DNA of 38,558 nt from Paulinella micropora (GCA_009731375.1 BJOX01000037.1:1162885-1201442), one strand, 5' to 3'. Positions 1-9,573 are shown, counted from the first letter of the stretch. Notes: generated by a model not told the origin, from the letters alone. Translations and numbers: made by a program.

Positions 1-43
<43 letters not shown>

Positions 44-74
44 ACATATATATATACATATATATATATTATGC

Positions 75-106
<32 letters not shown>

Positions 107-134
107 TAATTATATATATATATATATATATATA
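1..134. repeat. (TA)n microsatellite
   Basis: An almost pure TA dinucleotide tract with short interruptions lies in the intron after exon 40 and is truncated by the window edge. Confidence 0.95.
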
Positions 135-138
135 TGAC

Positions 139-209
139 CTGGACGCGCCCACACCAGGCGAAGAGTGAATGGACGTGACTGAGTCAGATGTGTTTAAACG
201 AAAAGGCGC
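139..209 (-). CDS. Exon 40: Ser/Thr tail segment, last in window
   Basis: The acceptor is gtttccag and the donor GTCCAG|gtcata leads into a TA array. It is in phase 0 in and 2 out, with 23 codons APFRLNTSDSVTSIH then SSPGVGAS. The open phase-2 end shows the gene continues left of base 1. Confidence 0.7.
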
Positions 210-227
210 CTGGAAACATAGATAGTT

Positions 228-372
228 TGATAGGTAGGCAGGTAGGTAGGTACGTAGGTACGTAGGTAGGTAGGTAGGTAGGTAGGTAGGTAGGTAGGTA
301 GGTAGGTAGGTAGGTAGGTAGGTAGGTAGGTAGGTAGGTAGGTAGGTAGGTAGGTAGGTAGATAGATAGATA
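228..372. repeat. (TAGG)n/(TAGA)n array between exons 39 and 40
   Basis: The GGTA tetranucleotide on the plus strand reads TACC/TATC on the coding strand and fills the whole intron. Its last units form the exon 39 donor. Confidence 0.95.
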
Positions 373-373
373 C

Positions 374-411
374 CTGGAAACGGCCCTTTATGGTGTTCCA
401 CGGCCACGGGT
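374..411 (-). CDS. Exon 39: short tail segment
   Basis: The acceptor is gtgtgtgag at the end of a GT array, and the donor TTCCAG|gtatct starts a TATC/TACC array. It has 38 bases, phase 1 in and 0 out, reading PWPWNTIKGRFQ. The other frames were excluded by phase. Confidence 0.55.
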
Positions 412-443
412 CTCACACACACACACACACAACACACACACAC

Positions 444-502
<59 letters not shown>

Positions 503-590
503 TGCATAGATGCAGATTCATAGACGCATAGATACATAGATACATAGATGCGTATATACATAGATACATAGATGCATAGATACATATGCA
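412..590. repeat. (CA)n, (TA)n and (ACATAG)n arrays
   Basis: Three successive simple repeats fill the intron between exons 38 and 39. Confidence 0.95.
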
Positions 591-593
591 TAC

Positions 594-629
594 CTTGCAG
601 CACAACCGTTGGATTCACATCCGACCCGC
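594..629 (-). CDS. Exon 38: short tail segment
   Basis: The acceptor is tggtctag and the donor CTGCAAG|gtatgc. It has 36 bases, phase 1 in and 1 out, reading GSDVNPTVVLQ. The intron to exon 37 is only about 98 bases, the shortest in the gene and free of long arrays. Confidence 0.65.
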
Positions 630-727
630 CTAGACCATATGCCACCCATACGTGATATATTCAATTGAAAGAAAAGAAAAGGGAAGAAGACAAGAGCAGG
701 GAAAAACAGAGGGGGGCGAACCGAAAC

Positions 728-765
728 CCTGGCCTCGCATCTTTGGGGACGAAGCAGAGATGACC
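728..765 (-). CDS. Exon 37: short tail segment
   Basis: The acceptor is tatgtccag and the donor CCAGG|gtttcg. It has 38 bases, phase 2 in and 1 out, reading VISASSPKMRGQ. The donor is weak, but the phase fits both sides. Confidence 0.6.
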
Positions 766-774
766 CTGGACATA

Positions 775-1195
775 TGTACATACATACATACATACATACA
801 TACATACATACACATACATACATACATACATACATACATACACATACATACACGAGATTGTATTACATTATATTACGTTCAATTACGTTACGTAACGTTA
901 CGTTACGTTACGTGACGTGACAGCATGTTTGAATTAATGACAGGACTTGACATGACATGCTATACTATCATACCGGCAGAGATAGGCTTACATGACATAA
1001 CATGACGTGACATGACATGACATGACGTGACATGACGTGACATGACATGACGTGAGATGACGTGACATGACGTGACATGACATGACATGACATGACGTGA
1101 CATGACCTGACCTGACATGACATGACATAACATGACATGACGTCACATGACATGACATGACATGACATGACATGAAATGACATGACATGACATGG
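775..1195. repeat. CATA, TTACG and CATGA arrays
   Basis: CATA repeats are followed by a pentanucleotide GTTAC/GTGAC region and then an irregular ACATG pentamer array with CATGA and CGTGA variants. All lie in the intron between exons 36 and 37. Confidence 0.9.
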
Positions 1196-1207
1196 CATGT
1201 GACGTAC

Positions 1208-1279
1208 CGAGTAGAGATCGGGGTTGTCATGCACTGTTGGCTGTCTTTGAGTGACAAAGTGCGCGAGTGGACTTTAGTG
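1208..1279 (-). CDS. Exon 36: Ser/Thr tail segment
   Basis: The acceptor is tgtgtgtag and the donor ACTCG|gtacgt. It is in phase 2 in and 2 out, reading TKVHSRTLSLKDSQQ then CMTTPIST. A copy of its 5' part (reading TKIRSRAFATLF) with the acceptor lies upstream at about 1727-1770. Confidence 0.75.
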
Positions 1280-1297
1280 CTACACACATAACATACG

Positions 1298-1710
1298 TTA
1301 TTTACGTAGCATGAATAACATAGACAATATAGATAACATACATAACATACACAAGGTACATAAGATGCATAACATAGGTAACATACACAACATAGATAAC
1401 ATAGATAACACAAACAGCAAACATAACATAGATAACATAGATGACATATATGACATAGATAACATTGATATCATAGATAACATAGGTAACATAGATAACA
1501 CACACAACATACATAAAATAGATAACATAGATAACATACATAACATACTATGACATACATAACATAGATAACATAGATAACATACACAAGATACATAACA
1601 AAGATAACAAAGATAACATAGATAACATAGATAACATAGATAGCATACACAACATAGACAACATAGATATCATGACATACATGACACACATAACATCATA
1701 ATATAGATAA
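1298..1710. repeat. ATAACATAG-type compound array
   Basis: An irregular repeat of ACATA, AACATAG and related 9-mers lies between exon 36 and its upstream partial copy. Confidence 0.9.
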
Positions 1711-1847
1711 CATACATAACAAAACAGCGTAGCAAAGGCCCGTGAGCGGATTTTTGTGCTATACACGTAACATACACGTTCAATGCATTCCATGCCTTGT
1801 ATAGATAGCATACATGACACCATACAGTACATACTAGTAAATTACGC

Positions 1848-1945
1848 GGCTAGCCACAAATTTGACGTGTTTTGCGGGCGAGCCGGGCCGGCGAGCCCGG
1901 AAAGGGCCGCGAGCCCGGAAAACACGTCAAATTTGGCGAGAGCTG
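1848..1945. mobile_element. GC-rich foldback element, copy 1
   Basis: Inverted arms read CAAATTTGACGTGTTTT then CGGGC, and the reverse, around a core of GGGCCGGCGAGCCC. It shares arms and an adjoining segment containing CGATAAAACTACATAT with copy 3, in opposite orientation. It has no coding capacity, so it resembles a MITE or foldback element. Target duplications were not resolved. Confidence 0.6.
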
Positions 1946-1988
1946 ACCACATTTTTGTGGAGGTGGCCGATAAAACTACATATATTAC

Positions 1989-2074
1989 CTGTGAGGTCGC
2001 AGGTTTGAAGGCTTGCCTTGACTGTGTTTTCGTGTACTCTCGGCGCTGCTGTTACGGAAGAAAGCAAATTGCTC
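1989..2074 (-). CDS. Exon 35: basic/Ser tail segment
   Basis: The acceptor tatctgcag lies at the end of a CTAT/CTAC array and the donor is CACAG|gtaata. It is in phase 0 in and 2 out, with 28 codons EQFAFFRNSSAESTRK then HSQGKPSNLRPH. Eight truncated copies of its first ~28 bases, each with the acceptor, form the array upstream at 2130-2955. Confidence 0.8.
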
Positions 2075-2085
2075 CTGCAGATAGA

Positions 2086-2960
2086 TAGAAAGGTAGGTAG
2101 GTAGGTAGGTAGGTAGGTAGGTAGGTAGGTAGGCTGTTGTTACGGAAGAAAGCAAATTGCTCCTGCAGATAGATAGAAAGGTAGGTAGGTAGGTAGGTAG
2201 GTAGGTAGGCTGTTGTTGCGGAGAAAGCAAAGTGCTCCTGCAGATAGATAGATAGATAGAAAGGTAGGTAGGTAGGTAGGTAGGTAGGTAGGTAGGTAGG
2301 TAGGTAGGCTGTTGTTGCGGAAGAAAGCAAAGTGCTCCTGCAGATAGATAGAAAGATAGATAGAAAGGTAGGTAGGTAGGCAGGGAGGCAGGTAAGTAGG
2401 TAGGTAGGTAGGTAGGTAGGTAGGTAGGTAGGTAGGCTGTTGTTGCGGAAGAAAGCAAAGTGTTCCTGCAGATAGATAGAAAGGTAGGTAGGGGTAGGTA
2501 GGTAGGTAGGCAGGCAGGCAGGTAGGTAGGTAGGTAGTTAGGTAGGTAGGTAGGTAGGTAGGTAGGCTGTTGTTGCAGAAGAAAGCAAAGTGCTCCTGCA
2601 GATAGAAAGATAGAAAAGTAGGTAGGGGTAGGTAGGTAGGTAGGCAGGCAGGCAGGTAGGTAGGTAGGTAGTTAGGTAGGTAGGTAGGTAGGTAGGTAGG
2701 TAGGCTGTTGTTGCAGAAGAAAGCAAAGTGCTCCTGCAGATAGAAAGATAGAAAAGTAGGTAGGGGTAGGTAGGTAGGTAGGCAGGTAGGTAGGTAGGTA
2801 GGTAGGTAGGTAGGTAGGTAGGTGGGTAGGCTGTTGTTGCGGAAGAAAGCAAAGTGCTCCTGTGGATAGAGACTAGAGGTAGGTGAGTAGATAGATAGAC
2901 AGGTAGATAGGTAGGTAGAATGTTGTTTCGGAAGAAAGCAAACTGCTCCTACAGATGGTT
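2086..2960. repeat. GGTA array carrying eight partial copies of exon 35
   Basis: Each unit is a TAGG run, then about 28 bases matching the 5' end of exon 35 (plus strand GTTACGGAAGAAAGCAAATT), then CTGCAG (the acceptor) and a GATA run. Units begin near 2133, 2208, 2307, 2436, 2566, 2703, 2830 and 2920. Confidence 0.92.
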
Positions 2961-3092
2961 AGATAGAAAGGTAGGTAAGTAGATAAATAGATAAATAGGT
3001 AGTAGGTAGTAGGTAGGTAGGTGGGTAGGTGGGTAAATGAGATGTCGCAAAGGAATGTAGTCCTTGCAAAGGAACGCAGTTTCACATCAAAC

Positions 3093-3140
3093 AATAATTT
3101 GTGTACTGTGCATGTGTCCGGGATGGGAATCACGGGTAGA
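3093..3140 (-). CDS. Exon 34 (candidate)
   Basis: An island with a strong pyrimidine tract ends in ttccagaacacag. Using the second AG gives a phase-0 reading STRDSHPGHMHSTQII and a weak donor ATT|gtttga. Using the first AG in phase 0 gives a stop after NTVYP, which would make this a terminal exon. Exons 33 and 35 also join directly in phase 0, so the status is open. Confidence 0.3.
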
Positions 3141-3239
3141 CTGTGTTCTGGAAAAAGAAGAGGAGGAAGGACGTTGAAGAAAAAGGCAATCTAGGAATGG
3201 AGAGTGGGAGGATAAGGAAGAAGAGAAAGAAAAGGAAGC

Positions 3240-3540
3240 CGTTAGTCCAAGTGTTTTGAGCACCGTAAGCTTGCGCAAGCTACAATGATGACATTGTATG
3301 AGGCCTAAACCCCCGCAGGGACCTAGCCCGGGCTATGCAACACTGGACGGCTATGATGGAATGCAGTCACCAATACGGACTAGAGGAAGATTAGTCCAAT
3401 TTTTGACTGCACAGGAGCGATAAATCGCAAAAGAGCAACGAGCTACGCAGGAGGATAGCTTGAAGCAAAGGGATTTGGATTGGGGATGGGAAAAACCCAA
3501 GGCGCGGAAACATCGATGAACAGAGAACGATACCATGCCG
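3240..3540. other. Unassigned single-copy island in the intron between exons 33 and 35
   Basis: This is about 300 bases of complex sequence between the exon 34 candidate and a GATA array. It has short open stretches on the minus strand and several AG and GT dinucleotides, but no combination in the phase needed by exons 33 and 35. A 14-base palindrome (agcttgcgcaagct) lies at about 3267-3280. I cannot say what it is. Confidence 0.4.
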
Positions 3541-3551
3541 CAGATAGATAA

Positions 3552-3583
<32 letters not shown>

Positions 3584-3594
3584 GATAGATAGAT

Positions 3595-3663
<69 letters not shown>

Positions 3664-3672
3664 GGATAGATA
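3541..3672. repeat. (GATA)n array
   Basis: This tetranucleotide array directly abuts the donor of exon 33. Confidence 0.95.
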
Positions 3673-3673
3673 C

Positions 3674-3719
3674 CTGGCCAGCTGAAGGAGTAACGCTACT
3701 GTTTGATCCGCTGTTGGCT
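3674..3719 (-). CDS. Exon 33: Ser/Asn-rich tail segment
   Basis: The acceptor is cacgttcag and the donor GGCCAG|gtatct opens a TATC array. It is in phase 2 in and 0 out, reading ANSGSNSSVTPSAGQ. Confidence 0.75.
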
Positions 3720-3728
3720 CTGAACGTG

Positions 3729-3766
3729 CATACATACATACATACATACATACATACATACATACA

Positions 3767-3797
<31 letters not shown>

Positions 3798-3862
3798 GTA
3801 TAGATACATACATACATAGATAGATAGATAGATACATACATACATACATACATACATAGATA
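3729..3862. repeat. (TACA)n/(GATA)n array
   Basis: This array fills the intron between exons 32 and 33 and forms the exon 32 donor. Confidence 0.95.
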
Positions 3863-3863
3863 C

Positions 3864-3917
3864 CTTTGCGGTGGTTTAGTGAGATCGAGACTGCTATTGC
3901 TACTGCGAGTCCTGGTC
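3864..3917 (-). CDS. Exon 32: Arg/Ser-rich tail segment
   Basis: The acceptor is gcatgtag and the donor GCAAAG|gtatct continues as a tetranucleotide array. It is in phase 2 in and 2 out, reading TRTRSSNSSLDLTKPPQ. Confidence 0.75.
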
Positions 3918-3939
3918 CTACATGCATCCATACATTCAT

Positions 3940-4340
3940 ATATTACATTGCATTAAATTACATTACATTCGATGGTATTGCCTTGGACTGCCTTGCATTA
4001 CATATGGCATGACGTTGAATTGCATTATATTGCATGACCTTGCATCACATTGTATTATATTGCATTACATGGAATTGCATTACATTAGATTACATTACCT
4101 TGCATTACATTACGTTGAATTGCACTGCATTGGATTGCATGGGATTGGATAGGATTGTATTGCATCACATGGCATCATGTGGCATCGCATGGCATCGCAT
4201 AGCATTACCATTGCATTACATTACATTACATTACATTACATTACATTACATTACATTACCTTACATTACATTAGGTTGGATTACATTACTTCCATACATC
4301 CTTCCATGCATGCATACATTACATGACTTACATTACATAC
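3940..4340. repeat. (ATTAC)n pentanucleotide region
   Basis: An irregular TTACA/TTGCA pentamer array becomes pure near 4210-4260. It lies in the intron between exons 31 and 32. Confidence 0.9.
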
Positions 4341-4352
4341 ATACATGTATAC

Positions 4353-4402
4353 CTCCTTTCCCTGACAGAGTCGCTTGTGTTTGCGTTGCGAAAGTGTCCA
4401 AT
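4353..4402 (-). CDS. Exon 31: tail segment
   Basis: The acceptor is tcctatag and the donor AAAGGAG|gtatac. It is in phase 0 in and 2 out, reading IGHFRNANTSDSVRER. A competing AG at the internal ctgtcag would leave only nine bases and was not preferred. Confidence 0.7.
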
Positions 4403-4461
4403 CTATAGGATTTATCATACATTAAACTCACATTTTGCATTCAAAATCGCTATGAATGTCA

Positions 4462-4463
<2 letters not shown>

Positions 4464-4548
<85 letters not shown>

Positions 4549-4700
4549 TTTTTTTTTTTTTTTTTTTTGTTTTTGTTGTTGTTGTTGTTGTTTTGTTTTT
4601 TTGGTTATTGGTGTTGTTGTTGTTGTTGTTGTTGTTGTTTTGTTGTTTTGTTTGTTGTTGTTGTTGTTGTTGTTATTGTTGTTGTTGATGATGATGATGA
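4464..4700. repeat. Poly-T and (TTG)n tract
   Basis: About 80 T residues are followed by GTT repeats and a few GAT triplets. The homopolymer length is not reliable. Confidence 0.95.
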
Positions 4701-4761
4701 TGTTGCTGCGAATCATTCAACGTTCCCAACCACAATGTTGCATTCCAAACTTCAGACACTG

Positions 4762-4796
4762 TATGTATGTATGCATGCATGCATGTATGTATGTAC

Positions 4797-4827
<31 letters not shown>

Positions 4828-4943
4828 TGTATGTATGTATGTATGTATGCATGTATGTATGTATGTATGTTTGTATGTGTGCATGTATGAATGTATGTAT
4901 GCATGTATATCTATGTATGTACGTAAGTATGTATGCATGTATG

Positions 4944-4974
<31 letters not shown>

Positions 4975-5010
4975 CATGTATGTATCTATGTATGTATGCA
5001 TGTATGTAAG
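4762..5010. repeat. (GTAT)n array
   Basis: The plus strand is GTAT here, so the coding strand is ACAT, opposite in sense to the CATA arrays in many other introns. Confidence 0.95.
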
Positions 5011-5045
5011 GATGCTAAGCATGTCACTTGAAAGTTTTTTCTTTA

Positions 5046-5046
5046 A

Positions 5047-5116
<70 letters not shown>

Positions 5117-5201
5117 GTTATTATTATTATTATTACTACTACTATTACTATTACTATTACTATTACTATTATTATTATTATTATTGTTATTATTATTATT
5201 A

Positions 5202-5268
<67 letters not shown>
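5046..5268. repeat. (ATT)n array, 5' of SINE-like copy 1
   Basis: A long ATT trinucleotide tract with a small ACT/ATTACT block in the middle immediately precedes the SINE-like element. Confidence 0.95.
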
Positions 5269-5269
<1 letters not shown>

Positions 5270-5500
5270 GGACACCGTGATAGCTCAGTGGTCAAGTTCT
5301 ACCATCTGGGCCCTGTCGCCAGTTCGATTCCCGTCGGTGCCACCAGTATTTTCATTGAACATACCGGTCCGTCTGGAAGTGTTGGAACTGCCCTTGCGGG
5401 GGTGTCATTAGAGCCTATCGTCAATTCTTCGTACTCCCCTCACGGGTGAGACGATGGAGGCGCATGTGCAGATTTGCATCAGCCATTGACAGAGAAGCAC

Positions 5501-5501
<1 letters not shown>
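5269..5501 (+). mobile_element. SINE-like element with tRNA-like head, copy 1
   Basis: About 230 bases begin GACACCGTGATAGCTCAG. TAGCTCAGTGG matches a pol III A box and GTTCGATTC a B box at normal tRNA spacing. The ends of the head (GACACCG and CGGTGCC) pair except one position, then CCA follows. A unique body ends in GACAGAGAAGCAC followed by (TAT)n. A tRNA-derived SINE with a trinucleotide tail fits best. The anticodon arm is too poor for a working tRNA. Confidence 0.75.
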
Positions 5502-5578
<77 letters not shown>

Positions 5579-5690
5579 CTATGTATGTATGTATGTATGT
5601 ATGTATGCATGTATGTATGTATGTATTTATGTATGCATGTATGTATGTATGTATGTATGCATGTTTGTATGTATGTATACTTCTTCAATC
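5502..5690. repeat. (ATT)n tail then (GTAT)n array
   Basis: The ATT tract is the tail of the SINE-like element, followed without spacer by a GTAT array. Confidence 0.95.
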
Positions 5691-5781
5691 ATTTGCATGA
5701 TGATCGATTGACAAACGACACGATCATCAAAGTTGAGAAGAAAAAACTGTTTCAACTGTATGTATGTATGTATGTATGTAC

Positions 5782-5830
5782 CTCTTCTCGATGTTTACTC
5801 TTAGGGGTAGACGTGGCGCTGCTGTGGGTG
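5782..5830 (-). CDS. Exon 30: Ser/Thr/Lys tail segment
   Basis: The acceptor is atgtacag and the donor GAAGAG|gtacat leads into a TACA array. It is in phase 2 in and 0 out, reading THSSATSTPKSKHREE. The frame fits both exon 29 (AG+C) and exon 31. Confidence 0.78.
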
Positions 5831-5892
5831 CTGTACATACATAGTCAAGCAATTAGTGGAAGGCGAAAGTCACTGTAAGAATATTATATTCT

Positions 5893-5985
5893 GCTGCTAG
5901 CCAAAATTTCCACGTGTTTTACGGGCGAGCCGGGCCGGGCCGGCGAGCCCGTAAAACACGTGGAAATTTGGCGAGCCGAAGATGT
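5893..5985. mobile_element. GC-rich foldback element, copy 2
   Basis: Arms read TTTCCACGTGTTTTACGGGC and its reverse complement and are nearly perfect, around GAGCCGGGCCGGGCCGGCGAG. The flank CCACATTATGAGGTGG is related to that of copy 1. Confidence 0.6.
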
Positions 5986-6055
5986 GGCTTTCCCGCGCAC
6001 CTAACCACATTATGAGGTGGTGAACGAGAAAAATAGAAAGGGAAGGAAAGAGAAC

Positions 6056-6127
6056 CTGTTGGTGGCGTGAATCTCCACTGCATCTGCTTGTTGTTGTTGT
6101 TGCTGTTGTTGGTCTGTTTTCCGCGGA
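6056..6127 (-). CDS. Exon 29: polyglutamine-containing tail segment
   Basis: The acceptor is ttttccacag and the donor CAACAG|gttctc. It has 72 bases, phase 2 in and 2 out. It reads PRKTD, eight Gln (seven CAA, one CAG), then ADAVEIHATN. A copy of its 5' end with acceptor lies upstream at about 6305-6330, and the adjoining (TTG)n array on the plus strand (6162-6304) appears to be the expanded CAA repeat of that copy. Confidence 0.75.
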
Positions 6128-6159
6128 CTGTGGAAAAATAGGTTTGGTTGATCGGTTGA

Positions 6160-6163
6160 TTGG

Positions 6164-6200
<37 letters not shown>

Positions 6201-6442
6201 GGTTGTTGTTGTGGTTGTTGTTGTGGTTGTTGTTGTTGTTGTTGTTGTTTTTGTTGTGGCGGTGGTGGTTGTTGTTGTTGTTGTTGTTGTTGTTCTTGTT
6301 GTTCTTGTTGGTCTGCTTTCTGTGGCCTGTGGAACGATAGGATTGGTTGATTGGTTGATTGATTGATTGATTGATTGATTGATTCGTTGATTGCTTGGTT
6401 GTCTGATTGGTTGGTTGGTTGGTTGATTGGTTGATTGATTGA

Positions 6443-6473
<31 letters not shown>

Positions 6474-6480
6474 CATTCAT
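6160..6480. repeat. (TTG)n and (TTGA)n arrays with a partial exon 29 copy
   Basis: GTT triplets (CAA on the coding strand) run from 6162 to about 6304, a copy of the 5' end of exon 29 with acceptor lies at about 6305-6330, then GATT/GGTT tetranucleotides follow. Confidence 0.9.
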
Positions 6481-6539
6481 TCTGGGTCTGCAGTGTCTGG
6501 CGTAGAATGATATGATCGCTTGCTTGCTTGATTGATTGA

Positions 6540-6830
6540 TTTAGGTAGGTAGGTAGGTAGGTAGGTAGGTTGATAGATTTATTTGATTGATGCATTGATT
6601 TCACTTTGAGTGATGCATGTATGGATAAATTTATTAGTTGCTGGCTTTCTTGCTTTGTTGATCGATCAATGGATTGATTGATTGATTCGTAAAGGTAGAA
6701 AGGGAGGTAAGGAGATAGATAGGTAGGCAGGTAGATAGGTAGGTAGGTAAGTAGATAGATAAATGCGTAGCTAGATAGATGGATAGATACACAGATACAT
6801 AGATACATAGATACATAGATACATAGATAT
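6540..6830. repeat. GGTA and GATA/ACATAG arrays
   Basis: Short tetranucleotide runs sit around a non-repetitive AT-rich patch at 6570-6690 in which I see no exon. Confidence 0.85.
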
Positions 6831-6834
6831 GGAC

Positions 6835-6872
6835 CTTGAGTTTTGGGTTTTGGAGGTGGGCATGACCTGCAC
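6835..6872 (-). CDS. Exon 28: short tail segment
   Basis: The acceptor is tgtcatag and the donor CTCAAG|gtccat. It has 38 bases, phase 0 in and 2 out, reading VQVMPTSKTQNS. All three frames are open over so short a stretch, so the choice rests on the phases of exons 27 and 29. Confidence 0.65.
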
Positions 6873-6884
6873 CTATGACATACA

Positions 6885-6924
6885 TACATACATGCATAAA
6901 TAAAAACATACATACATACATACA

Positions 6925-6958
<34 letters not shown>

Positions 6959-7535
6959 CATACATATATACATACATATATACATACATACATACATACA
7001 TACGTACATACATACATATATACATACATATATACATACATATATACATACACACATACATACATACATATTTGCATACGTACATATAGATAGATAGATA
7101 CATAGATACATAGATAAACAGATACATAGATACATAGATACATAGATACATAGATACATAGATGCATAGATGCATAGATACATAGATACATACATACATA
7201 CATATTACATACATTACATACATATATTACATACATTACATACATACATTACATACATACATACATACATACATACATTACATACATACATTACATACAT
7301 AATTACATACATACATAAATACATACATACATACATAGATGCATACATAGATGCATACAGATGCATACACATACATACACACACACATACATACATACAT
7401 ACATACATACATACATACATACATAAGTGCATACATATTACATAATTACATAATTACATAATCACGTAATTACGTAATTACAATATTACATTATTACATT
7501 ATTACATTATTAGATTATTACATTACATTACATTA
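6885..7535. repeat. CATA-based compound array
   Basis: ACAT, ATATAC, ACATAG and ATTACAT motifs form one long intronic array between exons 27 and 28. Confidence 0.95.
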
Positions 7536-7594
7536 CATTACATGCATACATACATACAGACATACATACATACAAACATACATATATTATCTAC

Positions 7595-7639
7595 CTCATC
7601 TTTGTTCAAGGATCGGGTGGGCAGGGTGGTGCTTCGTGA
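7595..7639 (-). CDS. Exon 27: basic Ser/Thr tail segment
   Basis: The acceptor is tatgctcag and the donor GATGAG|gtagat. It has 15 codons, phase 0 to 0, reading SRSTTLPTRSLNKDE. The R-S-x-x-x-x-x-R-S pattern could be a kinase target, but that is only inference. Confidence 0.75.
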
Positions 7640-7699
7640 CTGAGCATACATGCATACATAACATACCATACATACATGACATACATACATACATACATA

Positions 7700-7966
7700 C
7701 ATACATGCATACATGCACACATTACATTACATTACATTACATTACATTACATTACATTACATTACATTTCATTACATTACATTACATTACATTACATTAC
7801 ATTGCCTTGCATTATATTGCATTACACTGCATTATATTACATAACATTACATGATATTGAAATAAATTGACTACATCGCATTACATTACAATACATTATA
7901 TTACATTACATATATTACATTACATGTATTACATACATACATACACACATAAAAACATACATACAT

Positions 7967-7997
<31 letters not shown>

Positions 7998-8340
7998 TAC
8001 ACACATACACACACACATACACACATACACACATACACACATACATACATACACACATACACACATACATACATACACACATACACACATACATACATAC
8101 ATACATACATGCATGCATACATGCATGCATGCATGCATACATACATGCATACATACATACATACATACATACATACATACATACATGCATGCATGCATGC
8201 ATGCATGCATGCATGCATGCATGCATACATACATACATACTTACATACATACATGCATGCATGCATGCACGCATGCATGCATGCATACATACATACATAC
8301 ATACATACATAGATTAATTTACATACTTTCATACATACAT
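7700..8340. repeat. (ATTAC)n, (ACAC) and (ATGC/ATAC)n arrays
   Basis: Pentamer ATTAC repeats come first, then CATA, CACA and GCAT tetranucleotide blocks between exons 26 and 27. The GCAT blocks are self-complementary. Confidence 0.95.
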
Positions 8341-8368
8341 ACATACATACATACATACACACGCATAC

Positions 8369-8433
8369 CCGCAGTGTTCTTATACTGTTTTCTGGAGTCA
8401 AAAAGCTGTTTGCTGTAAGCGCCGTATCGGTGA
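8369..8433 (-). CDS. Exon 26: tail segment
   Basis: The acceptor is tatgtctag and the donor CTGCGG|gtatgc. It is in phase 1 in and 0 out, with 21 codons TDTALTANSFLTP then ENSIRTLR. It is a clean unique island between two long array regions. Confidence 0.75.
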
Positions 8434-8449
8434 CTAGACATACAAATAT

Positions 8450-9000
8450 ACATATTTATATCCATTTCCATATCCATATCCATATCCATATCTATATCCA
8501 TATCCATATCCATATCTATATCCATATCCGTATCCATATCCATATCCATATCCATATCCATATCCATATCCATATCCATATCCATATACGTATACGTATA
8601 CTTATACATATACATTTTCATATACGTATACATATACGTATACGTATACGTAAAAGTATACGTATACGTATACGTATACGTATACGTATAATACGTAAAC
8701 GTATAAATACGTATACGTATAAGTACGTATACGTATACGTATACGTATACGTATACGTATACGTATACGTATACGTATAACGTATACGTATACGTATAAC
8801 GTATACGTATACGTATCGTATACGTATACGTATCGTATAATAGGTATGCGTACAATACGGATACGTATAATAGGTATGCGTATAATACGTATGCGTATAA
8901 TATGTATGCGTATAATACGTATACGTATGATAAGTATACGCATGATAAGTATACCTATACGTATTCGTATACGTATAAATATACATACGTATACGTATAT
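8450..9000. repeat. (ATATCC)n then (ATACGT)n hexanucleotide arrays
   Basis: ATATCC repeats occur at 8455-8590 and the self-complementary hexamer TACGTA at about 8585-9000, with variants such as TATGCG near the right end. Confidence 0.95.
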
Positions 9001-9016
9001 CGGTAAATATACATAC

Positions 9017-9047
<31 letters not shown>

Positions 9048-9220
9048 ACATACATATTCATACATATATATATATATAAATGTATGTATGTATATATGTG
9101 TATAGAATATTATACATATACATACATACATACATACATACATACATACATACATACATACATACGCACACAGACACACATACATACACACATACATGCA
9201 TACATACATAAATACATACA

Positions 9221-9252
<32 letters not shown>

Positions 9253-9270
9253 CATATATATATATATACA
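9000..9270. repeat. (TA)n and (CATA)n arrays
   Basis: AT-rich and CATA runs separate exon 26 from the exon 25 candidate. Confidence 0.9.
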
Positions 9271-9277
9271 GATGTAC

Positions 9278-9319
9278 ATGAAAAGGGAAAGCTACTTGCC
9301 GTTTGCGTAGTATCGGTTG
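9278..9319 (-). CDS. Exon 25 (candidate): partial copy of exon 26 or a third 42-base exon
   Basis: The acceptor is aagaacag and the possible donor TCAT|gtacat. It has 42 bases, phase 1 to 1, reading TDTTQTASSFPFS. It resembles the start of exon 26 (TDTALTANSF). It may be a decayed 5' copy of exon 26 whose apparent donor is chance, or a real exon. Skipping it does not shift the frame. Confidence 0.35.
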
Positions 9320-9334
9320 CTGTTCTTATACATA

Positions 9335-9525
9335 AATACATATATTCATATACATATACATATGCATATACATATATACATATATACGTAGTCATAACCA
9401 TAGTCATAGACATAGACATAGACATAGACGTAGTCATAGACATAGACATAGACATAGAACATAGACATAGACATAGACATAGACATAAACATATACACAT
9501 ACACATACATATCCATATCCATATT
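9335..9525. repeat. (ACATAG)n hexanucleotide array
   Basis: ACATAT and ACATAG hexamers fill the interval between the exon 25 candidate and exon 24. Confidence 0.9.
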
Positions 9526-9528
9526 CAC

Positions 9529-9570
9529 CTGTCCTTGAGCGGGGTCGTCCAATCTCTGTCGTTTCTTTCT
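9529..9570 (-). CDS. Exon 24: 42-base cassette, second member
   Basis: The acceptor is gtgtgtag and the donor GGACAG|gtgaat. It is in phase 1 in and 1 out and reads KETTEIGRPRSRT, matching exon 23 at xxTTxxGRPRSxT. A third, decayed copy at 9735-9768 keeps the acceptor but has lost the GT donor. Confidence 0.7.
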
Positions 9571-9573
9571 CTA

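Noticed and set aside
2086-2960. CRISPR-like array (regular repeats with spacers)
   Set aside because: The spacers are microsatellites of variable length, the repeats are exon fragments, and the context is eukaryotic.
4690-4760. A terminal exon reading CLKFGMQHCGWER then stop
   Set aside because: It could follow exon 30 in phase 0, but exon 31 and the further exons continue the phase chain. There is no sign of a 3' end here.
5269-5345. A functional tRNA gene at the head of the SINE-like element
   Set aside because: The acceptor stem has a mismatch and a shifted end, and the D and anticodon arms do not fold well. The same head begins the second, longer repeated element.
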